Part shown: positions 26,673 through 34,512 of the stretch, piece after piece
How positions within the stretch are numbered: the stretch's first letter is position 1
How the letters are laid out: each line of letters begins with the position of its first letter
Source of the DNA: an uncultured Geobacter sp.
GTDB taxonomy: Bacteria; Desulfobacterota; Desulfuromonadia; Geobacterales; CAIOGM01
Length of the DNA stretch: 64,000 bases
Direction of reading: 5' to 3'
NCBI GenBank assembly: GCA_903902855.1
Contig: CAIUWK010000026.1
Span: forward strand, 62,001-126,000
Position numbers and translations under genes: made by a program
The notes under the pieces: model-generated
What the model saw: the letters and a program-made list of their open reading frames with translations, nothing else
Told to the model about the DNA's origin: nothing
Database searches by the model: none

Positions 26673-27833
26673 ATGCGCTGTAGAAGTCATATCTGTCTGG
26701 TGCATGACGTCTCCATCGACGCCGCTCTTCCCGCCCTTGATCCCTTGTTACGTCCGTCGGATGTCTACCTGCTGGCCAGCCCCGATCATGAGCCCCAAGC
26801 CCGGTGGCTGGAGTCCATACTCCGGCCGGAAGGGATCACGGTGCACCTGAAACTGCTGCGCGACCCCTGGAATGTTGCCGCCGTTCGGGACCAAGTCCTT
26901 ACCATACTCATGGGGCGTGGCCCCAATGATGTGGGACTCAATCTTTCCGGCGCCTTCGGGCCGGTGGGAATCGGCGCCTATGAGGCCTTCCGGGGAGCCC
27001 AGCGCCCCATGTTCTATGTGCATCCTCAGCGGAACTCTCTGGTCTGGGTTTATCCGGAAGAGGGGGAGCGGACCCCGCTCACCGGGCGGATCTCTCTGGT
27101 GGATTTTCTCCGTGCCCATGGCGCGACCATCCAGGAGAATCCCGTGGATCTGGCCATGCCCCGGGGGTTGCGCGCCTTGACCCGGGAGCTCATCGGCGGG
27201 GTGGAACGGATGGCCAAACCGATGGCAAGCCTCAACTGGTTTGCCTATCATGTGGATGGCGATCGCTGCACCCTTCCCCTGGACAGCGGGTATCAGAAGT
27301 GGGGGGATCTTCAGGGGCTCATCGACCGGTTTGCCTCCTTCAACCTGGTGGAACGGTACGGAGACCGGCTCAGGTTTCCCGACGAGGGGGCCCGCCGTTA
27401 CGTGAACGGCGGTTGGCTGGAAGATCATGTTTTTACCCAGTTGGAGAGTTTTCAGGGGGAATCTTCCCTTGTCCAGGAGATGGCGCGAGGGTTGGAGTAT
27501 GTGCGCCTCAACGATGCCACGGCAATCAAGAATGAACTGGATGTGGCGTTCCTTGCCCGGAACCGGCTCCATATCATCGAATGCAAGGCCAAGCGATTCC
27601 AGTGTACCCTTAACCCGGACGCTCCCGGCGCCGACGCCCTCTACAAGCTGGACGGGGTGCGGCAGCAACTGGGAGGCAAAGATGCCCGGGTCCTCCTGGT
27701 GAGCTATCAGCCGCTCCTGGATTCCCACCGGCAGCGGGCCGCGGATATGGGGATCCGGCTCTGCGTCGGTCGTGAAATCCACTATATCAACGAACTCATC
27801 CGCGAGTGGGTGGGGACGGATGAAACAGGTTGA
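26673..27833 (+). CDS. CARF-domain nuclease of the Card1/Can2 (DUF1887) type
   Basis: The protein has 386 residues. Residues about 1-150 look like a CARF (Rossmann-like) ligand domain (SDVYLLASPDHEPQARWLES, GPNDVGLNLSGAFGPVGIGA). About 190-245 is a small linker or winged-helix part. Residues about 245-385 are a PD-(D/E)xK nuclease: GGWLEDHVF with Glu250, NELDVAFLARNRLHIIECKA with Asp290, Glu303 and Lys305. This layout matches Card1/Can2, which in type III CRISPR systems is switched on by cyclic tetra-adenylate and cuts nucleic acids. No cas gene or array is in the window, so it is an orphan or acts with a distant locus. A GAAAGGAG ribosome site precedes the ATG. Confidence 0.86.
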   Translation: MRCRSHICLVHDVSIDAALPALDPLLRPSDVYLLASPDHEPQARWLESILRPEGITVHLKLLRDPWNVAAVRDQVLTILMGRGPNDVGLNLSGAFGPVGIGAYEAFRGAQRPMFYVHPQRNSLVWVYPEEGERTPLTGRISLVDFLRAHGATIQENPVDLAMPRGLRALTRELIGGVERMAKPMASLNWFAYHVDGDRCTLPLDSGYQKWGDLQGLIDRFASFNLVERYGDRLRFPDEGARRYVNGGWLEDHVFTQLESFQGESSLVQEMARGLEYVRLNDATAIKNELDVAFLARNRLHIIECKAKRFQCTLNPDAPGADALYKLDGVRQQLGGKDARVLLVSYQPLLDSHRQRAADMGIRLCVGREIHYINELIREWVGTDETG

Positions 27834-27871
27834 TGTTCAGGTTGAGGTTAAGGTAAAGGAAAGGGACCTGC

Positions 27872-28420
27872 ATGGATTATCTGGAACCGAAACAGAAAAC
27901 CGGGCTGGTGGTCGTTATCACCGGAAATGGGAAGGGGAAGAGCTCTTCGGCCCTGGGGATGGTGGTTCGTGCCGTGGGGCATGGTCTACGGGTCTGCGTC
28001 ATCTCCTTCATGAAAGGAGATCTCTATGCCGGCGAATACGACGGTCTCAAATTCCTCCCCGGCGTGGAGCATCATCTCACCGGAAAAGGTTTTTGCGGTA
28101 TCCAGGGGAATCCCTATTCCCATGCCGAGCACCGGCGCAATGCCCAGGACGCCATGACCCTGGCAAAAGAAAAGCTCCTCTGCGGCTCTTTCGATATCCT
28201 GATCCTTGATGAAATCAATAATTCCCTCAAACTGCGGCTGGTGGATCTTTCCCAGGTGCTGGAACTCCTGGAGCTCAGGCCGCCGGCTCTCCATCTTATC
28301 CTGACCGGCCGGGATGCTCATCCGGAGGTCATCGCCGAAGCTCACACGGTCTCCGAGGTTGTGGAGATCAAGCATGCCTACCGGCAGGAGATCGAACCCC
28401 AGAAGGGGATTGATTACTGA
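27872..28420 (+). CDS. cobO: Cob(I)alamin adenosyltransferase, CobO/BtuR type
   Basis: The enzyme has 182 residues. The P-loop reads VVITGNGKGKSSSALGMVVR. RVCVISFMKGDLYAGEYDGL, AKEKLLCGSFDILILDEINN and LILTGRDAHPEVIAEAHTVS match the CobO/BtuR family, with the end shorter than in E. coli BtuR. It attaches the adenosyl group to corrinoids. It starts 38 bp after the CARF-nuclease gene with an AGGGAC ribosome site and may be co-transcribed with it, although no functional link is known. No cobalamin riboswitch was recognised upstream. Confidence 0.93.
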   Translation: MDYLEPKQKTGLVVVITGNGKGKSSSALGMVVRAVGHGLRVCVISFMKGDLYAGEYDGLKFLPGVEHHLTGKGFCGIQGNPYSHAEHRRNAQDAMTLAKEKLLCGSFDILILDEINNSLKLRLVDLSQVLELLELRPPALHLILTGRDAHPEVIAEAHTVSEVVEIKHAYRQEIEPQKGIDY

Positions 28421-28468
28421 GTGTCGGTAGAGCTCAGCAGCTACTGAATTTACAATCGAGGTCCCAGC

Positions 28469-29683
28469 ATGGCCCAGGATGAACTCAGCAACCTCAGGAT
28501 AGACAAACAGCAGGGGGCGAAACGTCCGGCTCGGAAAAAACGGCTCCTCATGGCGGCCCTCCTCGGCGCCGCCGCACTGGTGGCGCTTTTTGTTTCGCGA
28601 GGTCTGTTTACCCCGACGGTTGCGGTGGAGAGCGCCACGGTTGCCATGGTCTATCCTTCCCAGACCTTCACGCTCCTCAATGCCAGCGGCTATGTGGTGG
28701 CCCAGCGCAAGGCGTCGGTGGCTTCCAAAGCCACCGGGCGGCTGGAGTGGCTGGGGGTGGAAGAGGGGAGCAGGGTCAAGAAGGGGGATATCTTGGCCCG
28801 CCTGGAGAATCGGGATGCCGAGGCCGCACGGGATCAGGCCGCTGCCGGGCTGGTCACCTCACGCTCCACCCTGGAAGAGGTCAAGGCCGAGCTGCAGGAT
28901 GCCACCCTGAACTATGATCGTCAGAAGGATCTGGTGGGGCAGGGGATCACCTCCCGGGCCGAGTACGACGTGGCCGAGGCCCGTTATCGCCGGGCAACGG
29001 CGGCGGTATCCGGCGCCACATCGGCCATCAGAGGGGCTGAGGCGTCCCTCCGGGGGGCGGGCGTGGCCCTGGAGTATACCCTCATCCGCGCCCCCTTTGA
29101 CGGAGTTGTCCTGACCAAGAACGCCGACATGGGGGATATCGTCACCCCGCTGGGAGCTGCAGCTAACGCCAAGGCCGCGGTGGTAACCCTGGCGGACATG
29201 GATTCACTCATGGTGGAGACCGATGTCTCCGAAGCCAACCTGGAAAAGGTTCAGGTGGGGCGCCCCTGCGAGATCCTTCTTGACGCTTTTCCCGACAGCC
29301 GGTTCCGGGGGGTGGTGCATACCATCGTCCCCACCGCCGACCGGAGCAAGGCCACGGTCATGGTGAAGGTCAGGTTCGTGGACAAGGATCGTCGTGTCCT
29401 GCCGGAGATGAGCGCCAAGGTGGCGTTTCTGGAGCGGCCGGTAACCCCTGCGGAGCAGAAGCCCAGGACAGCGCTTAACCCGGCGGCGGTGGCCACCCGT
29501 AACGGGAAGTCGGTGGTGTTCAAGGTAGCGGGGAGCAAGGTTCTGGAGACGCCGGTTCGTCTGGGGAGCAAGCTGGGTGAGATGCAGGAGGTCCTTTCCG
29601 GGGTCAAGTCCGGGGACAAGATCGTCCTCAAGCCGCTGGAGAAGCTTGTCAACGACTCGAAAATCAAGGTGGCAGAAAAATAG
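28469..29683 (+). CDS. MacA/HlyD-type periplasmic adaptor protein
   Basis: The protein has 404 residues. A membrane helix lies at about 26-45 (LLMAALLGAAALVALFVSRG). The biotinyl-lipoyl half-motifs are NASGYVVAQRKASVASKATG and EYTLIRAPFDGVVLTKNADM, flanking an alpha-hairpin (about 120-195). Beta-barrel and membrane-proximal domains follow. Adaptors of this kind join an inner-membrane ABC (MacB/FtsX) or RND pump to a TolC-like channel. The FtsX-type permease and ATPase that could be its partners are 3 kb downstream, beyond an AT-rich island, which suggests that an operon was split (inference). Confidence 0.87.
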   Translation: MAQDELSNLRIDKQQGAKRPARKKRLLMAALLGAAALVALFVSRGLFTPTVAVESATVAMVYPSQTFTLLNASGYVVAQRKASVASKATGRLEWLGVEEGSRVKKGDILARLENRDAEAARDQAAAGLVTSRSTLEEVKAELQDATLNYDRQKDLVGQGITSRAEYDVAEARYRRATAAVSGATSAIRGAEASLRGAGVALEYTLIRAPFDGVVLTKNADMGDIVTPLGAAANAKAAVVTLADMDSLMVETDVSEANLEKVQVGRPCEILLDAFPDSRFRGVVHTIVPTADRSKATVMVKVRFVDKDRRVLPEMSAKVAFLERPVTPAEQKPRTALNPAAVATRNGKSVVFKVAGSKVLETPVRLGSKLGEMQEVLSGVKSGDKIVLKPLEKLVNDSKIKVAEK

Positions 29684-29722
29684 AGGTGAACTCGGTTTTT
29701 GAGGGCGAGGATGGGGCAGGAT

Positions 29723-29844
29723 TCAGGTTGATAGGCTGAAGGCTGAAGACTATTAAGGAAACCTCTGAAAAATCAATAAAGGCGACATCTTAGAGACGGG
29801 TTTATTCTTCAGCCTTCAGCCTTAATCCTTAATCACTGAGTTAC
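29723..29844. repeat. Palindromic repeat element, family A, copy 1
   Basis: It begins TCAGGTTGATAGGCTGAAGG and ends CTGAGTTAC, with near-complementary arms carrying GGCTGAAG words and a core AAATCAATAAAGGCGAC shared with the copies at 38298-38423 and 63076-63206. The left GTAACT end is degenerate here and no flanking direct repeat was seen. Confidence 0.8.
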
Positions 29845-30078
29845 GATAAATCAAAGGACACTTGGTGTCTTTGAACTCCGATCCAGCCAAATTGCACAAT
29901 CGCAGGCCTGACCCTCAGCCTCTCCCAGGCCTGACCCTCAGCCTCTCCAGCTCATAATTGATGCCGACCCCTTGGCCTCGCCATCACCCCCCCGTATGGC
30001 TGGCGGCAAATGGGTGCGGTCACAAATGGTTGGTAAAAAATGGGAGGAATGGGTGGTGGGTGGGGTCATCAGCCTTCA
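29845..30078. other. Non-coding stretch at the left edge of the AT-rich island
   Basis: No credible gene was seen. It contains a perfect tandem duplication of a 23-bp unit (29903-29925 and 29926-29948, starting CAGGCCTGACCCTCAGCCTC) and G-rich, low-complexity sequence around 30035-30065. Confidence 0.6.
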
Positions 30079-30657
30079 TTATTTGAAGGGAGGGCAGTTT
30101 TCTTCAGTATCATACCCAAGATAGTAGTATCCAGACCAGAGCAACTTGCTATCATAAGCCTTGCCACTCCATACTGTGAACCGGATACCCTCTGCCGTGG
30201 TGCAATATTTGAATTTCTCTTGTAAACTTTTTTTGCGCCCGTGTAACAGGTTTTTGACAACTGCATCGTTTTCGGAACTATTTATTACTCCGACTCCAAG
30301 TTCAATTCTCTTTTTGGAAGAAACAACGTAAAAACTTGTATCACCCGCCAGATTAGTATCCCGTATCTCATCGCGCAAGGCATTGCACTCTTTCCCGTGA
30401 TGTGCCTTTTTGACTATCATGGCTTGAACAAGAGCATTGCCGTCACCAAGTTCGACGACGGTTACCAGCGCCCCTTTTTTTACGCCACTATTCTTGATGC
30501 CCATGCAGTTGCCATGTAACCAGCCAATGCATCCGTCAAGATCGTCCATACGGCAGCCATCCACGGCATGCGAAGTGGAAACAGAGTACAAAACCAGCAT
30601 GACCACGCCCAAAAGCAGAGCAGTGGTCTGGTTGACAGTTCCAAGGTATCCTTTCAT
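30079..30657 (-). CDS. Small exported cysteine-rich protein, candidate immunity protein
   Basis: The product has 192 residues from the ATG at 30657, which has a GGGAGAT ribosome site. I do not recognise the family. Residues 1-31 form a signal peptide (TTALLLGVVMLVLYSVSTSH followed by AVDG). The mature part has six cysteines (in GCRMDD, DGCIGW, GNCMG, KECNAL, KYCTT, ENCPPF), enough for three disulfides, so a folded periplasmic protein is likely. Its ATG follows the stop codon of the M15-like gene after one base, so the two must be co-translated. The order enzyme then exported partner is that of toxin-immunity pairs acting in the periplasm. Codon use is AT-richer than in the flanking genes. Confidence 0.7.
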   Translation of the reverse strand: MKGYLGTVNQTTALLLGVVMLVLYSVSTSHAVDGCRMDDLDGCIGWLHGNCMGIKNSGVKKGALVTVVELGDGNALVQAMIVKKAHHGKECNALRDEIRDTNLAGDTSFYVVSSKKRIELGVGVINSSENDAVVKNLLHGRKKSLQEKFKYCTTAEGIRFTVWSGKAYDSKLLWSGYYYLGYDTEENCPPFK

Positions 30658-30658
30658 C

Positions 30659-31432
30659 TTATCTCCCGTTAAAGGACCAATGAGGCGCATCATGGACATG
30701 TTTAATTAATCCGTATGAAGCCCCAACTTCATGCAGAAGTTTGTTGGCGTTGACATCGCTTTTGTATTCCACCGCTACTTCGACATTATCCTTCTTCTTT
30801 ATTTTGATGGTGCCCACCCACTTCTCGAAGGTGATATCGATTGCTTTACCAAGTATATGGTTGCTCGTCAAGGCGGGCGCCACGGTGCTTTTCGGTGGAA
30901 CAGCTAAACCGAATCCGTCCACCATTTCTTGCGCTGCAAGCTTGCTCTTTTGGTCGTCACCATGATCCCAATCGATGTTGACACCAGCCACTTTGGATGG
31001 CTCGGAAGTCTTGCATTTTCCCAAGGCTATCTTCCAGGACCAGTGGAATAAGTAGGCGCGCAGGGGACTTCTTTTTGTGGTGCTGACAGTGAATTTGATC
31101 CCTGCGTTGGTCAGTGCCTTGAGAAAAGAATCGACATTTGACTTGAATCCCACTTCCAGGTCGTTTAGTGCCGTACTCTGAGTAGCATTGGTCTCCGCCC
31201 AAGTCACCCAATACTTGCCACTTTTGATCGGCGTATCAACGGTTTCTTTCAGTTGCTTCGACCAGTGCTCAATTTGATGCGAACTACCAGTTGCATGGAC
31301 AATGTTATTAATCCTGTCTAATTTAGGTGTCCCCACGGGACCCGGAGTTGCTGTCGCTCCAAGGCAAAGAGTGCCGTCCTTGATGATTTCACCATAAATA
31401 CCCAGTGGTCCGGGGATTCGATATCTGGACAT
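30659..31432 (-). CDS. M15-like peptidoglycan peptidase, candidate secreted toxin
   Basis: The protein has 257 residues, no signal peptide and a good AAGGAG ribosome site. The C-terminal half resembles zinc D,D- or L,D-peptidases of family M15: TTKRSPLRAYLFHW (substrate arginine region), SNHILGKAIDI (the H-x6-D zinc ligands) and the end HVHDAPHWSF (third ligand His). The N-terminal segment has RIPGPLGIYG and TATPGPVGTP, a PGP-repeat opening of unknown role, followed by a helical region. The lack of a signal peptide combined with a wall-cutting domain and an exported partner gene suggests an effector delivered to rivals by a secretion system. No T6SS gene, VgrG or PAAR protein is nearby. A phage-type lysin is the main alternative. 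Confidence 0.68.
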   Translation of the reverse strand: MSRYRIPGPLGIYGEIIKDGTLCLGATATPGPVGTPKLDRINNIVHATGSSHQIEHWSKQLKETVDTPIKSGKYWVTWAETNATQSTALNDLEVGFKSNVDSFLKALTNAGIKFTVSTTKRSPLRAYLFHWSWKIALGKCKTSEPSKVAGVNIDWDHGDDQKSKLAAQEMVDGFGLAVPPKSTVAPALTSNHILGKAIDITFEKWVGTIKIKKKDNVEVAVEYKSDVNANKLLHEVGASYGLIKHVHDAPHWSFNGR

Positions 31433-31990
31433 TTGTTAACTCCTTGGTAATAATTGAAATCTCCTCTATTTTCTCAAGAATAGCTGAACGAGGCACGTGA
31501 AGCTTACCCGTGTTTTATGAAAAAATCACTCCTTATCTCTTCCGGAATGACGAGATAGTCATCTTTATTTCCGCGCGAAAACCGGGACAGATTTTTTTAA
31601 CTAATTAAGCTCCAAAATTTTCCAGGTCTACCGGGTTTACGAAAATCCAAACGGATTTCTATTCATTTCACTCCCGAGTTTCGACTATTTTGTGCCCGGA
31701 CTATGTCATTAATATTTCACGACTATCAATTACTATATCTCCTTGAAACGATATCTATAGAGACCATTTTTAGCCACGCTTCCCTTGTCATTTCCTCCCG
31801 CAGCTGCTAGAGTCGCGACTGTTGTAGAATATTCAACACCTACCTCTGAATATTCTCCACTCTTCCCTTTTTCCCCGTAGCGACGACAGTGACCTCTGGA
31901 AGAGTTGTCTGTTAAATCAGTCGCCTGCCGTGTAGCCACGAGTTGGCACGATTCCTGATAAGAGCTGCCGGTACGGTGGGGAGGTTGGTC
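31433..31990. other. AT-rich non-coding region between the candidate toxin and the DUF2318 operon
   Basis: No gene was supported in this stretch of 558 bp. It probably holds the promoter of the minus-strand toxin pair and that of the plus-strand metal operon (see 31943-31959). Two GAATATTC palindromes lie near 31830-31860. The long minus-strand frame that crosses it runs antisense to the DUF2318 gene and is not protein-like. Confidence 0.5.
31943..31959 (+). promoter_or_regulatory. Possible sigma-54 promoter of the DUF2318/Cus region
   Basis: TTGGCACGATTCCTGAT has a perfect -24 box (TTGGCACG) but only a weak -12 element (CTGAT in place of TTGCA). It lies 32 bp upstream of the first ATG of an operon that encodes its own NtrC-type, sigma-54 activating regulator. 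Confidence 0.35.
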
Positions 31991-32158
31991 ATGGGCTCTA
32001 AATCCGGAAGTAGTTGGTTTCTCATCTGCACGGTGATCGTCCTTCTCGTGTTTCTCGCCTTCAGGGTCCGGGTGGGGGGGAGAGGGAGTGTCACTGCGGG
32101 GCACGGCTGCGGCGGTTGCGCAACATCCACCGGCTGTCAATCGGATAAACAGAGATAA
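31991..32158 (+). CDS. Small cysteine-rich membrane protein
   Basis: The peptide has 55 residues. A single membrane helix (WFLICTVIVLLVFLAFRVRV, residues 9-28) is followed by a short tail with GHGCGGCATSTGCQ, three cysteines that could bind a metal. The ATG has a strong GGGGAGG ribosome site. It ends 13 bp before the DUF2318 gene. The family is not one I can name. It most likely works with DUF2318 in periplasmic metal handling. Confidence 0.65.
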   Translation: MGSKSGSSWFLICTVIVLLVFLAFRVRVGGRGSVTAGHGCGGCATSTGCQSDKQR

Positions 32159-32171
32159 CAAAGGAGATTCT

Positions 32172-32633
32172 ATGTGGGTATCATCAGCAAAATTGTCGGC
32201 GCGGCTGCTGGTTGTCATGGGGGTGCTTTTCTGCGCCGTCACCGCCGGCGCCTTCTCCCTGGGGAAGTATGAAAAGATCAAGGCAACGGCCGGGGTGGTA
32301 TCCCTCCCTGCTGCCACCTTTGCCGACGGCAAGGCCCGCTTCTATCGCTTCGACGATGGCGGGAAGGAGATCGCCTTTTTCGTGGTCAAAGCCCCGGACG
32401 GGAGCTTTCGCACCGCCTTCGATTCCTGCGATGTCTGCTATCAGGCAAAAAAAGGGTATGAGCAGCAGGGGAACAAGATGAATTGCAAGAACTGTAATCA
32501 GAAATTTGCCATCGACCGGATCGGCCCCAATGCCGCCGGAGGGTGCAATCCTTCGTTTCTCCCCCATCAGCTCAAGGGGGGGAGTGTTATCATTACCGTC
32601 GTGGACCTGAAGGCGGGATCCCGGTTTTTTTAA
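32172..32633 (+). CDS. DUF2318 periplasmic metal-related protein
   Basis: The protein has 153 residues from the ATG at 32172 (AAGGAGAT ribosome site). A signal peptide covers about 1-27. The DUF2318 domain is recognisable by FFVVKAPDGSFRTAFDSCDV, CYQAKKGYEQQGNKMNCKNC and GGCNPSFLP, that is CxxC, CxxC and a third cysteine site. DUF2318 genes are commonly found with Ftr1/P19 iron uptake and with MacB/FtsX-type ABC genes, as in Campylobacter. The permease and ATPase genes that follow agree with this. A role in iron or copper handling at the membrane is inferred. Confidence 0.9.
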   Translation: MWVSSAKLSARLLVVMGVLFCAVTAGAFSLGKYEKIKATAGVVSLPAATFADGKARFYRFDDGGKEIAFFVVKAPDGSFRTAFDSCDVCYQAKKGYEQQGNKMNCKNCNQKFAIDRIGPNAAGGCNPSFLPHQLKGGSVIITVVDLKAGSRFF

Positions 32634-32657
32634 CCGGCAAGGGAGCGACGAAGAGCC

Positions 32658-33818
32658 ATGCAACTGCATACCATCTCTCTCAATAACCTCAAACGCCGCA
32701 AGGCCAGGATGGCTTTTCTGACCATCGGCCTGGCAGTGGGGATCGCCACCATCGTCACTCTGGTGACTCTTACCAGCTCCATGTCCGGGGATATCCAGCG
32801 GAAGATGGAGGAGTTCGGGGCCAATATCCTCATCACCCCCCAGAGTAACGGTCTCTCCATGAACTACGGCGGCATCACCCTGGGGGGCGTTACCTTTGAT
32901 CAGCGTGAAATCAGGGAGCGTGACCTGGCCACCATCAGCGGTATCAAAAACAGCAAGAACATCTCCACCATCAGCCCCAAGGTGCTGGGTGGGATCAGGG
33001 TAGGGGGGCACGACGTCCTGCTGGTGGGGGTGAATTTTGTCAGCGAACTCAAGATGAAGCAGTGGTGGCAGATTTTCGGCCAAGCCCCAAAGGATGAGCA
33101 TGAACTCCTGCTGGGGAGTGACGCGGCCAAAGTCCTCAGTGTTGACACCGGGGGGAGCATCCTGATCAAGGGGGAGAGTTTCAAAGTGGCCGGCATCCTC
33201 GGTCAGACCGGCTCCCAGGACGATTCCCTCCTCTTTGTCTCCCTGAAAAAAGGGCAGTCGCTGCTGGGTAAGGAAGGGAAGATCTCGTTGGTGGAGGTGG
33301 CGGCCCTCTGCTCCGGCTGTCCCATCGCCGACATGGTGACCCAGATCGCGGAGAAGCTCCCCGATGCCCGGGTCTCCGCCATCCAGCAGGTGGTGGAGGG
33401 GCGGCTCAAGGCGCTGGGGCAGTTCAGACGCTTTTCCTATGCCATGGCCGCCGTGGTGCTCTTCATCGGCTCACTCATCGTCTTCGTCACCATGATGGGG
33501 AGTGTGAACGAGCGAACCACCGAGATCGGAGTGTTCCGGGCCATCGGTTTCCGCAAGTCCCATATCATGCGGATCATCCTGCTGGAGGCGTTTCTGGTGA
33601 GCCTGCTGGCCGGGATTCTGGGGTATGCCTTCGGCATGGTGGGGGCAAAGGTGGCGCTCCCGTTCATGGCGGAAAGCGGCGATGCCCAGCTCCTCTGGGA
33701 TAGCTCCGTGGCCTTCGGCGCTGTCGGGCTGGCGGTGGCCCTGGGGGTGGTAGCCAGCATCTACCCGGCACTCCATGCGTCCAGGATGGACCCCACCGAA
33801 GCGTTACGCGCTCTCTGA
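32658..33818 (+). CDS. MacB/FtsX-type ABC transporter permease
   Basis: The protein has 386 residues. There is one N-terminal helix (about 18-42, MAFLTIGLAVGIATIVTLVT), a large periplasmic MacB-type core (about 50-260) with the cysteine pair CSGCP, and three C-terminal helices with GSVNERTTEIGVFRAIGFRK, the FtsX family signature. Such permeases do mechanical work on periplasmic partners rather than moving solute through the membrane. The ATPase gene follows 13 bp later. The CxxC pair and the DUF2318 neighbour set it apart from ordinary MacB and suggest a metal- or redox-related role. Confidence 0.9.
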   Translation: MQLHTISLNNLKRRKARMAFLTIGLAVGIATIVTLVTLTSSMSGDIQRKMEEFGANILITPQSNGLSMNYGGITLGGVTFDQREIRERDLATISGIKNSKNISTISPKVLGGIRVGGHDVLLVGVNFVSELKMKQWWQIFGQAPKDEHELLLGSDAAKVLSVDTGGSILIKGESFKVAGILGQTGSQDDSLLFVSLKKGQSLLGKEGKISLVEVAALCSGCPIADMVTQIAEKLPDARVSAIQQVVEGRLKALGQFRRFSYAMAAVVLFIGSLIVFVTMMGSVNERTTEIGVFRAIGFRKSHIMRIILLEAFLVSLLAGILGYAFGMVGAKVALPFMAESGDAQLLWDSSVAFGAVGLAVALGVVASIYPALHASRMDPTEALRAL

Positions 33819-33831
33819 GAGAAGGAACATC

Positions 33832-34512
33832 ATGGCACTCATAGAAATCAGAAATATAGCCAAGGAGTACCGGAGTGGTGATGAAATCGTTCAGGCACTA
33901 CGCGGGGTGGACATCACCATCCAGGCCGGTGAGTTCATCACCATCATGGGGCAGTCCGGTTCCGGCAAAAGTACGCTCCTCTCCGTCCTGGGGGGGATGA
34001 ATCATCCCACGTCGGGAGAGGTGGAGATGGCCGGGGTCAAACTGTACGAGCTTCCCGGCGAAAAGCTGGCGGACTTCCGGGCCGAAAACCTGGGGTTTGT
34101 CTTTCAGTCGTTTCATCTGATCTCCTACCTCACCGCCGTGGAGAATGTCATGCTGCCGCTGGCCATCGTCAAGATGAGCAGTTCGGCCAAGAAGGCCGCT
34201 GCCTGTCAGGCTCTGGAGCGGGTGGGGCTGGGGAAGAAGCTGGACCGCCTCCCCAACCAGCTCTCCGGCGGCGAACAGGAACGGGTGGCCATTGCCCGGG
34301 CCATCGTCAATAATCCCCATATTCTTCTGGCGGACGAGCCCACGGGGAACCTGGATTCAAAGAGCAGCCAGGAGGTGATGGGGCTCTTTCAGGAGCTAAA
34401 CGTTGCAGGGCAGACCGTGGTCATGGTGACGCACAACCCGGACAACGGGGCCTACTCCCATCGGACCATTACCCTGAAGGATGGCGCTGTCATGGCCCCG
34501 GAACTCGTATGA
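33832..34512 (+). CDS. LolD/MacB-type ABC transporter ATP-binding protein
   Basis: The protein has 226 residues from the ATG at 33832 with a GAAGGA ribosome site. All ABC motifs are intact: Walker [18 protein letters not shown]-loop FVFQSFHLI, signature [15 protein letters not shown], Walker [14 protein letters not shown] and the H-loop VTHNP. It is most like LolD and the MacB ATPase domain, and should power the FtsX-type permease encoded just upstream. It overlaps the histidine kinase gene by 4 bp (ATGA). Confidence 0.95.
   Translation: MALIEIRNIAKEYRSGDEIVQALRGVDITIQAGEFITIMGQSGSGKSTLLSVLGGMNHPTSGEVEMAGVKLYELPGEKLADFRAENLGFVFQSFHLISYLTAVENVMLPLAIVKMSSSAKKAAACQALERVGLGKKLDRLPNQLSGGEQERVAIARAIVNNPHILLADEPTGNLDSKSSQEVMGLFQELNVAGQTVVMVTHNPDNGAYSHRTITLKDGAVMAPELV

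Noticed and set aside
27834-27871. Cobalamin riboswitch before cobO
   Set aside because: The gap is only 38 bp and has no B12-box-like sequence.
31733-32332. Open frame of 199 codons on the minus strand over the AT-rich gap
   Set aside because: It overlaps the DUF2318 and small membrane protein genes in antisense, and its composition (Ser, Thr, Pro, Arg, His) looks random.
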